This document shows positions 1 through 6,085 of a DNA stretch of 8,605 nt, in pieces. Positions within the stretch are counted from its first letter, which is position 1. Each line of letters begins with the position of its first letter. Below the pieces are notes generated by a model. The model did no database searches and had not been told where the DNA came from. It saw nothing but the letters and a program-made list of their open reading frames with translations. Position numbers and translations under genes: made by a program. This stretch comes from Methylibium sp964616015. GTDB lineage: Bacteria > Pseudomonadota > Gammaproteobacteria > Burkholderiales > Burkholderiaceae_C. Location of the stretch: contig CAZTTC010000131.1 in NCBI GenBank assembly GCA_964616015.1, positions 1 through 8,605 on the forward strand, in the 5' to 3' direction.

Positions 1-259
1 CGCCGGCGAGAAGATCCCGCGCAAGGGCGGCCCCGGCATCACCAAGAGCGACCTGCTGGTCATCAACAAGACCGACCTCGCGCCGCACGTCGGCGCCGAC
101 CTCGCGGTGATGGAGGCCGACACCCGGCGCATGCGCGCGTCGCAGGCCGGCGCCGTGAAGCCCTACGTGATGACCAACCTCAAGACGCGCGCCGGCTTGA
201 GCGAGGTGATCGCCTTCATCGAGAAGAAGGGTCTGCTGCAACCCGCTGCAGCGGTCTAG
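1..259 (+). CDS. ureG: Urease accessory GTPase UreG, C-terminal part (5' end outside window)
   Basis: The reading frame is open from the left edge (first full codon at 2) and ends at TAG 257-259, giving the last 85 residues. UreG is the SIMIBI-class GTPase that, with UreD(H) and UreF, loads nickel into apo-urease in the cytoplasm. Visible here are the segment GGPGITKSDLLVINKTDLAP, which carries the base-specifying NKxD (G4) motif, and the following helix with MEADTRRMR, both typical of UreG. The P-loop and the metal-binding CPH motif lie upstream, out of view. The C-terminus (IAFIEKKGLL plus a short Ala-rich tail) has about the usual UreG length. The next recognised gene downstream is ureD, which supports the assignment. 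Seen: frame and motifs. Known: family role. Identification is firm. Confidence 0.96.
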   Translation, partial: AGEKIPRKGGPGITKSDLLVINKTDLAPHVGADLAVMEADTRRMRASQAGAVKPYVMTNLKTRAGLSEVIAFIEKKGLLQPAAAV

Positions 260-260
260 G

Positions 261-432
261 CATGCACGCCGCCGCGCCGGGCCGCCCCGAGCAAGGCGTG
301 CCCCTCACGGAGGGGTGGCCGCCGTACGCGGCGGACGGGGTGCGGTCCATGCACGCCGCCGCGCCGGGCCGCCCCGAGCAAGGCGTGCCCCTCACGGAGG
401 GGTGGCCGCCGTACGCGGCGGACGGGGTGCGG
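261..432. repeat. Perfect 87-bp tandem duplication rich in hairpins, between ureG and ureD
   Basis: Positions 261-345 are identical base for base to 348-432 (85 bp, period 87). Each copy can fold three perfect stems. In copy 1 these are GCACGCC 264-270 with GGCGTGC 295-301; CCCCTC 301-306 with GAGGGG 310-315 (loop ACG); and CCGCCG 319-324 with CGGCGG 329-334 (loop TACG, a UNCG-type tetraloop). The same stems recur 87 bp later. The sequence style resembles the dispersed G+C-rich intergenic repeats of Burkholderiales, but I see no third copy in this window. It fills nearly the whole ureG-ureD spacer, so it may tune transcription or mRNA stability between the two genes. There is no T-tract after any stem, so a classical intrinsic terminator is not supported. 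The period is a multiple of three, so reading frames through it stay open. Confidence 0.95.
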
Positions 433-438
433 GCATGA
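262..438 (+). CDS. Possible small ORF (58 aa, two 29-residue repeats) linking ureG to ureD
   Basis: An ATG lies 2 bases after the ureG stop and opens a 58-codon frame ending at TGA 436-438. The TGA overlaps the ureD start as ATGA. Because the 87-bp duplication keeps frame, the peptide is two copies of a 29-residue unit beginning MHAAAPGRPEQGVPLTEGW and ending YAADGVR plus S or A. There is no Shine-Dalgarno sequence before it, so translation would need reinitiation by ribosomes leaving ureG. The peptide has no recognised domain, membrane segment or signal. The frame may be an accident of a non-coding repeat. What favours function is the position: 2 bases after one gene and ATGA-overlapping the next, which could couple UreD translation to UreG. 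Seen: frame and overlaps. Inferred: coupling. A product with a function of its own is doubtful. Confidence 0.25.
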   Translation: MHAAAPGRPEQGVPLTEGWPPYAADGVRSMHAAAPGRPEQGVPLTEGWPPYAADGVRA

Positions 439-1280
439 CCTGGGAAGGTCGGCTCGACCTGCGCTACCGCAGCGAGCCCTGGCACGAGGGCACGCATCGC
501 ACCGTGCTGCACGATCGTCACGATGGCCCGCTGCGCGTGCTGGCCAGCCTCTACCCCGAGGCCGCGGCCGTGTGCCACAACGTGCTGGTGCACCCGCCCG
601 GCGGCATCGCCGGCGGCGACACGCTGCAGATGGACGTGGAGGTCGGCGAGGGCGCGCACGCGCTGCTGACCACGCCCGGCGCGACGCGCTTCTACCGCAG
701 TGCCGGCGAGCCGGCACTGCAGGCGCTGGACGCGCGCCTCGCGCCGGGCGCGCGGCTCGAATGGCTGCCGCTCGAGACCATCGTCCACAGCGGCGCACTG
801 GCGCACAACCGCCTGCGCTTCACGCTCGCGCCGGGGGCCGAGACGATGGGCTGGGATCTGCTGGCGCTCGGCCTGCCCGCGGCCGGCCAGCCCTACACGC
901 ACGGCCGCTACCTGCAGCACCTCGAGCTGCCGGGACGCTGGCTCGAGCGTGGCGCCATCGACGCGGCCGACGCGCTGCTGCTCGACTCGCCGCTCGGCTG
1001 GGCCGGGCGGCGCGTGCTGGGACTGCTGTGGTTCGCGGCCGGCGAGGCGCTGGCGAGCGAGCGGCGCGACGCCTTGCTCGATGCGGCGCGCGAGGCGAGC
1101 GGCGGCCACGCGCTGGCCGCGACGGCCGGCGCCACCGCGCCGCACGACGCGGTCGTCGTGCTGCGCGTGCTGGCGCCGCGGGTCGAGCCGGCGATGCAGC
1201 TGTTCGCGGACGTGTGGGCGCGCTGGCGCCGGATCGCCTGGGGCCTCGCGCCCTGCCCGCCGCGGGTCTGGAAGACCTGA
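435..1280 (+). CDS. ureD: Urease accessory protein UreD (UreH-type scaffold)
   Basis: UreD (281 residues here, near the usual length) binds apo-urease and provides the tunnel and scaffold through which UreF and UreG deliver nickel. It acts in the cytoplasm. Family landmarks are visible: VLVHPPGGIAGGDTL at about 50-64, LLTTPGATRFYRS at 78-89, RLEWLPLETIVHSGA at 107-121, a GWDLLALGLPA segment at 139-149, and the C-terminal WARWRR..WGLAPCPPRVWKT, where UreD proteins typically end. The ATG at 435 was chosen because MTWEGRLDLRY matches the family N-terminus and upstream codons come from the 87-bp repeat. The ribosome site is weak (a run of G at about 424-427), and the start overlaps the stop of the repeat-encoded frame as ATGA. 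Placement after ureG differs from the ureD-first order common in related bacteria. Identification is firm. Confidence 0.95.
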   Translation: MTWEGRLDLRYRSEPWHEGTHRTVLHDRHDGPLRVLASLYPEAAAVCHNVLVHPPGGIAGGDTLQMDVEVGEGAHALLTTPGATRFYRSAGEPALQALDARLAPGARLEWLPLETIVHSGALAHNRLRFTLAPGAETMGWDLLALGLPAAGQPYTHGRYLQHLELPGRWLERGAIDAADALLLDSPLGWAGRRVLGLLWFAAGEALASERRDALLDAAREASGGHALAATAGATAPHDAVVVLRVLAPRVEPAMQLFADVWARWRRIAWGLAPCPPRVWKT

Positions 1281-1287
1281 GCGCACG

Positions 1288-1302
1288 CTGCGCCATGCGC
1301 AG
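1288..1302 (+). other. Short perfect hairpin between ureD and selD
   Basis: CTGCGC 1288-1293 pairs with GCGCAG 1297-1302 around a CAT loop, 7 bases after the ureD stop. It could slow or protect the 3' end of the urease message, but it lacks a following T-run, so calling it a terminator is inference. Confidence 0.35.
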
Positions 1303-1305
1303 GGC

Positions 1306-1311
1306 TATGCT
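1306..1311 (+). promoter_or_regulatory. Possible -10 element for selD (TATGCT)
   Basis: TATGCT matches TATAAT at four of six positions, including the important first A and last T. It is one of few A+T-containing hexamers in the spacer. It would start transcription near 1318, about 20 bases before the selD ATG. No convincing -35 box is seen 16-18 bases upstream, so selD may instead be read through from ureD. Confidence 0.22.
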
Positions 1312-1338
1312 GCGCGCCTCGCCGACCCGAGCCCGCGC

Positions 1339-2406
1339 ATGAACGCCCCTGCCTCTCCCGAACCCCGGCTCACGTCGCTGTCGCACGGTGGCGGCTGCGG
1401 CTGCAAGATCGCGCCCGGCCTGCTGAGCGAGATCCTGCGCGGCAGCGCCCACCTGCCGCTGCCGCCCGAGCTGCTGGTCGGCATCGAGACGGCCGACGAC
1501 GCGGCGGTCTACCAGCTCAACGACGAGCAGGCGCTGGTCGCCACCACCGATTTCTTCATGCCCATCGTCGACGATCCCTACGACTTCGGGCGCATCGCGG
1601 CCACCAACGCGATCTCCGACGTCTACGCGATGGGAGGGCGGCCGATCCTGGCGCTGGCGCTGGTCGGCATGCCGGTCAATGTGCTGAGTCCGCGCACCAT
1701 CGCGCGCGTGCTCGAAGGCGGCGAGGCGGTGTGCCGCGCCGCCGGCATCCGCATCGCGGGCGGCCACAGCATCGATTCGGTCGAGGCGATCTACGGCCTG
1801 GTGGCCCTGGGCCTGGTGCACCCGAAGCGCGTCAAGCGCAACGCCGACGCCAAGCCGGGCGACCGCCTCGTGCTCGGCAAGCCGCTGGGCGTGGGCGTGC
1901 TGTCGGCGGCGCTGAAGAAGAACCTGCTCGACGCCGGCGGCTACGTGCGCATGATCGCCAGCACCACGCGCCTCAACACGCCCGGGCCCGAGCTCGCGGC
2001 GCTCGACGGCGTGCATGCGCTGACCGACGTGACCGGCTTCGGGCTCGCCGGCCATGCGCTGGAGCTGGCGCGCGGCGCGCGCTTGGACGTGGCCATCGAC
2101 TGGCCGCGCGTGCCGATGCTCGAGGGTGCGCGCGAACTGGCTGCGGCCGGCTGCGTCACCGGCGCATCGGGGCGCAACTGGGCCGGCTATGGCGACGAGG
2201 TGGTGCTGCCGGCGGACTTCGCGGCGACCGAGCGCGCGCTGCTGACCGACCCGCAGACCAGCGGCGGCCTGCTCGTGAGCTGCGAGCCCGCGCTCGTGCC
2301 CGAGGTGCTGGCAGTGTTCCGCCGCCACGGCTTCGAGGCGGCGGCCGAGATCGGCGCGGTGCAGGCCGCGGCGCAGGGCGCGCCGCGGCTGCGCGTCACT
2401 TCTTGA
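1339..2406 (+). CDS. selD: Selenide, water dikinase SelD (selenophosphate synthetase, Cys form)
   Basis: SelD makes selenophosphate from selenide and ATP in the cytoplasm. This is the selenium donor for selenocysteine and for 2-selenouridine in tRNA. The product is 355 residues, close to the family norm. The glycine-rich active-site loop HGGGCGCKI holds Cys20, Cys22 and Lys23, matching E. coli Cys17, Cys19 and Lys20. The Mg-ATP ligands Asp54, Asp71, Asp94 and Asp230 sit at the same constant +3 offset from E. coli 51, 68, 91 and 227. Further signatures are ATTDFFMPIVDDPYDFGRIA at 68-87, GGHSID at 141-146, TDVTGFGLAGHALE at 229-242 and LLTDPQTSGGLL at 301-312. The catalytic position is an ordinary Cys codon, so no UGA recoding is needed. 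The ATG at 1339 gives a normal short N-terminus. The gene ends inside the convergent downstream gene. No selA, selB or mnmH is in view. Confidence 0.97.
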   Translation: MNAPASPEPRLTSLSHGGGCGCKIAPGLLSEILRGSAHLPLPPELLVGIETADDAAVYQLNDEQALVATTDFFMPIVDDPYDFGRIAATNAISDVYAMGGRPILALALVGMPVNVLSPRTIARVLEGGEAVCRAAGIRIAGGHSIDSVEAIYGLVALGLVHPKRVKRNADAKPGDRLVLGKPLGVGVLSAALKKNLLDAGGYVRMIASTTRLNTPGPELAALDGVHALTDVTGFGLAGHALELARGARLDVAIDWPRVPMLEGARELAAAGCVTGASGRNWAGYGDEVVLPADFAATERALLTDPQTSGGLLVSCEPALVPEVLAVFRRHGFEAAAEIGAVQAAAQGAPRLRVTS

Positions 2407-2905
2407 AGATCGCCGTGGCCTTGGCCAGGCCGGCGTCGTAGATGCCGCCGATCACTTCCTTGGCCTTGGCGTCGTCGGCACCGCTGGCGTCGAAGGTCGA
2501 GGTCCACTTGACGAGCGACTTGCCGTCGGCGGTCGGCGTCACGCTCATCGTCGAGACGTAGTTCTTGACCGGCAGCGGCGACTTGGTGATCGTGTAGCTC
2601 AGGCTGCGCTTGGCGGCGCTGTAGGCGACCAGCTTCTCGTCGACCGTGCCGCCGCCGGCCAGCGACAGCTGGCGCGTCGTCCCCGGCGCGGTGCCGCTGC
2701 CCTTCTGGGTGCTTGCGGCCACGGCCGGGTGCCAGAGGTCCAGGCCGTTGAAGTTACCGATCAGCTTCCAGGCGGTGGCCGGAGCCGCGTCGATCGTGGC
2801 CTCGCGCGAGACCGACAGGCCGCCGGCGGCCAGGCTGAGCGAGGAGGCCAGCAGCAGCGTGGCGCCGGCGAGGTGCTTCAGGGTCGTTTTCAAGCTCGTC
2901 TCCAT
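2396..2905 (-). CDS. Secreted SRPBCC-fold (START/polyketide-cyclase-like, MxaD-type) protein
   Basis: The 169-residue product starts with a clear Sec signal peptide: KTTLK, a hydrophobic core about 11-26, and a likely cut after LSLAA near 27. The mature part (about 30-169) has the layout of the SRPBCC helix-grip fold: an opening strand SVSREATIDAAPATAWKLI, a conserved-style FNGLDLWHPAV loop at 52-63, alternating strands, and a long C-terminal helix (AKAKEVIGGIYDAGLAKATAIF). Such proteins bind hydrophobic ligands in a deep pocket. Periplasmic relatives are annotated MxaD-like or polyketide cyclase/dehydrase, usually without known ligand. The start may be ATG 2905 or the TTG four codons later, which has GGAGA six bases before it; the signal peptide survives either way. 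The stop lies inside selD (11-bp tail-to-tail overlap). Fold call is good; ligand is unknown. Confidence 0.85.
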   Translation of the reverse strand: METSLKTTLKHLAGATLLLASSLSLAAGGLSVSREATIDAAPATAWKLIGNFNGLDLWHPAVAASTQKGSGTAPGTTRQLSLAGGGTVDEKLVAYSAAKRSLSYTITKSPLPVKNYVSTMSVTPTADGKSLVKWTSTFDASGADDAKAKEVIGGIYDAGLAKATAIFKK

Positions 2906-2933
2906 AGGTTGATGGGGCTGCGCGTCGCAGTCT

Positions 2934-2952
2934 CGCGAACAATTGGTTCGCG
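2934..2952 (-). promoter_or_regulatory. 19-bp perfect inverted repeat upstream of the SRPBCC gene
   Basis: CGCGAAC 2934-2940 and GTTCGCG 2946-2952 are exact reverse complements around AATTG. The element lies 29-47 bases before the minus-strand ATG and just downstream of a good -10 hexamer, so it would cover the transcription start. This suits a repressor operator or a 5'-UTR hairpin. It is among the few A+T-containing spots in the window. Confidence 0.5.
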
Positions 2953-2957
2953 TGCAA

Positions 2958-2963
2958 ATTGTA
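2958..2963 (-). promoter_or_regulatory. Likely -10 box (TACAAT) of the SRPBCC gene promoter
   Basis: On the minus strand TACAAT differs from TATAAT at one base. Transcription would begin near 2950, inside the adjacent inverted repeat, giving a leader of about 45 bases. No TTGACA-like -35 is seen 16-18 bases upstream, so an activator or an extended element may be needed. Confidence 0.4.
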
Positions 2964-3003
2964 GGCAGGTGGCTGGCCCGCCGGCGGCGGCGTCAGCCGC
3001 GGG

Positions 3004-4509
3004 TCAAGTCGCGACGGCCTGCCGCACGGCGCGCTCCCAGCGCGCCATCCGCTCCGCCGCCTGGTCGCGCGCCATCGCCGGCTCGAAGCGGCGCTCGACC
3101 TGCCATTGCGCCGCCAGCTCGTCGGTGCCCGCGTAGAGCCCGCAGCCCAGCCCGGCCAGGTAGGCGGCGCCGAGCGCCGTGGTCTCGACGACCTGCGGGC
3201 GCACCACCGGGATGCCCAGCAGGTCGGCCTGGAACTGCATCAGCAGGTCGTTGACGCAGGCGCCGCCGTCCACGCGGAGCTCGGCGACGCCGCCGGAAGG
3301 CGGCAGCCCGCCCTCCGTTGCGGCGTCGAGCGTCATCGCCTGCAGCAGCGCCGCGCTCTGGAAGGCGATGCTCTCCAGCGCCGCGCGCGCGATGTGCGCC
3401 ACCGTGCTGCCGCGCGTCAGGCCGACGATTGCGCCGGTGGCGGTGGGCTGCCAGTAAGGCGCGCCCAGGCCGGTGAAGGCCGGCACGAAGACCACGCCGC
3501 CGGCGTCGGCCACGCTCTCGGCCAGCGCCTGGATCTGGCCGCTGCCGCTGATCGCGCGCAGGCCGTCGCGCAGCCACTGCACCACCGCGCCGCCGATGAA
3601 GACGCTGCCCTCGAGCGCATAGGCCGACTCGCTGCCGACCTGTGCTGCGCGGGTGGCGATCAGGCCGTGGGTCGACTGCCGCAGCTGCGCGCCGGTGTGC
3701 AGCAGCAGGAAGCAGCCGGTGCCGTAGGTGTTCTTCGCCAGCCCGGCCCGAAAGCCGGCCTGGCCGAACAGCGCGGCCTGCTGGTCGCCGGCGATGCCGC
3801 AGACCGGAATCGCGTGACCGAACAGCGCCGCGTCGGTGGCGCCGAAGGGCGAGGCCGAGGGCTGCACCGACGGCAGCAGCGCCCGCGGCACGTCCAGCGC
3901 GGCCAGCAGCGCGTCGCTCCAGTGCCCGCTGCGGATGTCGAACAGCATCGTGCGCGAGGCGTTGCTGACGTCGGTCGCATGCACCCGCCCGGCGGTCAGC
4001 TGCCACAGCAGCCAGCTGTCGATGCTGCCGAAGGCGAGCTCGCCGCGCGCGGCGCGGGCGCGTGCCCCGGGCACCTGGTCCAGCAGCCACGCGATCTTGC
4101 TGCCGGAGAAGTACGGGTCGATCACCAGGCCGGTGGCGTCGCGCACCGCCTCGGCGAGGCCCTGCTGCCGCAGCCTGGCGCACAGCGGCTCGGTGCGGCG
4201 GTCCTGCCAGACGATGGCGTTGGCGATCGGCGCGCCGGTGGCGCGCTCCCACACCACCGTGGTCTCGCGCTGGTTGGTGATGCCGATCGCCGCGATGTCC
4301 TTCGCCGCGAGACCCGCCGTCGCCAGCGCCTCGCGCGCGGTCGCGAGCTGCGTCTGCCAGATCTCCATCGGGTCGTGCTCGACCCAGCCGGGCTGCGGGT
4401 AGATCTGGCGGAACTCGCGCTGCGCCATCGCGGCGATGCGGCCCTCGCGCGTGAAAACGATGCTGCGCGAGCTGGAGGTGCCCTGGTCGAGCGCGAGCAG
4501 ATGAGCCAT
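3004..4509 (-). CDS. glpK: Glycerol kinase GlpK
   Basis: GlpK phosphorylates glycerol to sn-glycerol 3-phosphate with ATP in the cytoplasm, trapping it for GlpD. The product is 501 residues, the normal length for this FGGY-family kinase. In order: phosphate-1 loop LALDQGTSSSRS at 5-16; GITNQRET at 76-83 with Arg81/Glu82; WQDRRT at 101-106; DPYFSGSK at 131-138 with Tyr133; GSIDSWLLW at 161-169; ASRTMLFDI at 184-192; GIAGDQQAALFGQ with the catalytic base Asp242; phosphate-2 loop KNTYGTGCFLL at 259-269; and adenosine motif VDGGACVNDLLMQFQADLLG at 413-432. These match E. coli Arg83/Glu84, Trp103, Tyr135 and Asp245. The loop 226-236 lacks the E. coli fructose-1,6-bisphosphate-binding Arg and also the His phosphorylated by the PTS in Gram-positive enzymes. 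It diverges from glpD over 37 bp and has no Shine-Dalgarno. Confidence 0.97.
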   Translation of the reverse strand: MAHLLALDQGTSSSRSIVFTREGRIAAMAQREFRQIYPQPGWVEHDPMEIWQTQLATAREALATAGLAAKDIAAIGITNQRETTVVWERATGAPIANAIVWQDRRTEPLCARLRQQGLAEAVRDATGLVIDPYFSGSKIAWLLDQVPGARARAARGELAFGSIDSWLLWQLTAGRVHATDVSNASRTMLFDIRSGHWSDALLAALDVPRALLPSVQPSASPFGATDAALFGHAIPVCGIAGDQQAALFGQAGFRAGLAKNTYGTGCFLLLHTGAQLRQSTHGLIATRAAQVGSESAYALEGSVFIGGAVVQWLRDGLRAISGSGQIQALAESVADAGGVVFVPAFTGLGAPYWQPTATGAIVGLTRGSTVAHIARAALESIAFQSAALLQAMTLDAATEGGLPPSGGVAELRVDGGACVNDLLMQFQADLLGIPVVRPQVVETTALGAAYLAGLGCGLYAGTDELAAQWQVERRFEPAMARDQAAERMARWERAVRQAVAT

Positions 4510-4546
4510 GCCGCGAGCCTAGGCGATCCGCCGCAGAATCGCAGCA
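4510..4546. promoter_or_regulatory. 37-bp divergent glpK/glpD control region, both sides leaderless-looking
   Basis: The whole gap between the glpK ATG (minus) and the glpD GTG (plus) is 37 bp. Toward glpD, CAGAAT 4534-4539 is a fair -10 and leaves seven bases before GTG. Toward glpK, TAGGCT (minus strand, 4516-4521) is a weaker -10 and leaves six bases before ATG. These are the spacings at which transcription would start at or next to the start codon. Neither side has a Shine-Dalgarno sequence or a clear -35. The 8-bp palindrome GCCTAGGC lies at 4517-4524. Any regulator bound here would act on both genes. Confidence 0.4.
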
Positions 4547-6085
4547 GTGGAACAACCGACTCTGCACTGCGACCTGCTGGTCGTCGGCGGCGGCATCAAC
4601 GGCTGCGGCATCGCGCGCGACCTGGCCGGGCGCGGCTGGCGCGTCGTGCTGTGCGAGCGCGACGACCTGGCCTCGCACACCTCGTCGGCGTCGACCAAGC
4701 TGATCCACGGCGGGCTGCGCTACCTCGAGCACCTCGAGTTCTCGCTGGTGCGCAAGGCGCTGCAGGAGCGCGAACGGCTGATGCGCAGCGCCCCGCACAT
4801 CATGTGGCCGCTGCGCTTCGTCATGCCGCACGACGCGGCCATGCGCCCGGCCTGGATGATCCGCGCCGGGCTCTTCCTCTACGACCACCTCGCCCGGCGC
4901 GAGTGGCTGCCCGGCTCGCAGGGCATCGACCTGCGCCGCCACCCGGCCGGCGCGCCCCTGCAGCCGCGCTACGCGCGCGGCTTCGTCTACAGCGACGGCT
5001 GGGTCGACGATGCGCGCCTGGTGGTGTTGAACGCGATCGACGCGCGCGAGCGCGGCGCCAGCGTGCTGACGCGCACCGAGTGCCTGCGCGCCGAGCGCGG
5101 GGCGCAGGGCTGGACCGCGACGCTGCGTGGCGCCGCCGGCGAGACCTCGCTGACCGCGCGCGCGCTGGTCAACGCTGCCGGCCCCTGGGCCGAGCGCTTC
5201 CTGCGCGGGCACGCCGTCGCCGCGCACGGCGAGCCGCTGGCGACGAAGCAGCTGCGGCTGGTCAAGGGCAGCCACATCGTCGTGCGGCGGCGCTTCGACC
5301 ACGACCACGCCTACCTGTTCCAGAACCCGGACCGCCGCATCGTCTTCGCGATCCCCTACGAGCGCGAGTTCACGCTGATCGGCACCACCGACGTCGAGCT
5401 GCACGGCGAGCCGGCCGAGGCCGCGATCGCCGTCGACGAGACGATCTACCTGTGCGAGCAGGCCAGCCGCTACTTCGCGACGCCGGTCGTGCCGGCCGAC
5501 GTGGTGTGGTCCTACTCGGGCGTGCGGCCCCTGCTCGACGACCGCGACGGCGATCCGAGCGCCGTCACGCGCGACTACCTGCTGGAGGCCCAGGCCGACG
5601 GCGGGGCGCCGCTGCTCACCGTCTGGGGCGGCAAGATCACCACCTTCCGCAAGCTGGCCGAGGAAGCGGCCGACGCGCTGGGTGCGCTGCTGGGCGAGCG
5701 CCGGCCCGCCTGGACCGCGGCGGCCGCGCTGCCGGGCGGCGACCTGTCGGCCTGGATCGGCAGGCCGGACACGCCCGAGCGCGACTTCGCGCGCTTCGTC
5801 GACGCGCTGCGCGAGCGCCATCGCTGGCTGGCGGGGCCACTGGCGCTGCGGCTCGCGCGCGCCTACGGCAGCCGGGTCGACCGCGTGCTGGGCAGGGCCG
5901 ATTCGGTCGCCGCGCTGGGCGCCGAGGTCGCGCCGCAGTTGCACGAAGCCGAACTCGTGCACCTGGTCGACGACGAATGGGCGACCACGGCCGACGACGT
6001 GCTGTGGCGCCGCAGCAAGCTCGGGCTGCACCTCGACGCGGCCGGCCGCCAGCGCGTCGGCGACTGGTTCGCGGCGCGGCGCTGA
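4547..6085 (+). CDS. glpD: Aerobic glycerol-3-phosphate dehydrogenase GlpD
   Basis: GlpD is the FAD-dependent, peripheral inner-membrane enzyme that oxidises glycerol 3-phosphate to dihydroxyacetone phosphate and passes electrons to ubiquinone. The product is 512 residues (E. coli about 501). Visible: the Rossmann FAD motif LVVGGGINGCGIARDLAGRG at 11-30; HTSSASTKLIHGGLRYLEH at 44-62, the flavin- and substrate-contacting stretch; GLFLYDHL at 108-115; VNAAGPWAE at 208-216; KGSHIVV at 240-246; FAIPYEREFTLIGTTDVE at 267-284; YSGVRPL at 323-329 with the active-site Arg; GGKITTFRKLAE at 361-372; and a C-terminal helical domain ending DDVLWRRSKLGLHL. The GTG at 4547 is the only start that keeps the full FAD motif with the usual short N-terminus; there is no Shine-Dalgarno before it. 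The stop lies in a palindrome shared with the convergent gene. Neither glpF nor glpR is in view. Confidence 0.97.
   Translation: MEQPTLHCDLLVVGGGINGCGIARDLAGRGWRVVLCERDDLASHTSSASTKLIHGGLRYLEHLEFSLVRKALQERERLMRSAPHIMWPLRFVMPHDAAMRPAWMIRAGLFLYDHLARREWLPGSQGIDLRRHPAGAPLQPRYARGFVYSDGWVDDARLVVLNAIDARERGASVLTRTECLRAERGAQGWTATLRGAAGETSLTARALVNAAGPWAERFLRGHAVAAHGEPLATKQLRLVKGSHIVVRRRFDHDHAYLFQNPDRRIVFAIPYEREFTLIGTTDVELHGEPAEAAIAVDETIYLCEQASRYFATPVVPADVVWSYSGVRPLLDDRDGDPSAVTRDYLLEAQADGGAPLLTVWGGKITTFRKLAEEAADALGALLGERRPAWTAAAALPGGDLSAWIGRPDTPERDFARFVDALRERHRWLAGPLALRLARAYGSRVDRVLGRADSVAALGAEVAPQLHEAELVHLVDDEWATTADDVLWRRSKLGLHLDAAGRQRVGDWFAARR

Noticed and set aside
261..432. CRISPR array or riboswitch
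   Set aside because: Only two adjacent copies with no spacers between them, and no cas genes. The stems do not match a riboswitch class I know.
315..434. Extended ureD start at GTG 315
   Set aside because: The added 40 residues come from the 87-bp repeat and are Arg/Gly-rich; MTWEGRLDLRY at 435 matches the UreD family start.
1396..1407. Selenocysteine-type SelD active site
   Set aside because: The codons for residues 20 and 22 are TGC, not TGA, so this is the Cys form.
820..2328. Long minus-strand frame antisense to ureD and selD
   Set aside because: No domain signature, His/Arg/Gln-rich product, and both sense genes are certain.
2977..3003. glpK terminator hairpin (CCCGC with GCGGG)
   Set aside because: Only five outer pairs with an imperfect G+C-rich interior and no T-run; such pairing is common by chance at this base composition.
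2993..6031. A very long minus-strand open frame (about 1000 codons) across glpK and glpD
   Set aside because: It is antisense to glpD and out of frame with glpK. Its product is Arg/Ala/Gly-rich with no domain, as expected from G+C-rich codon-position bias.
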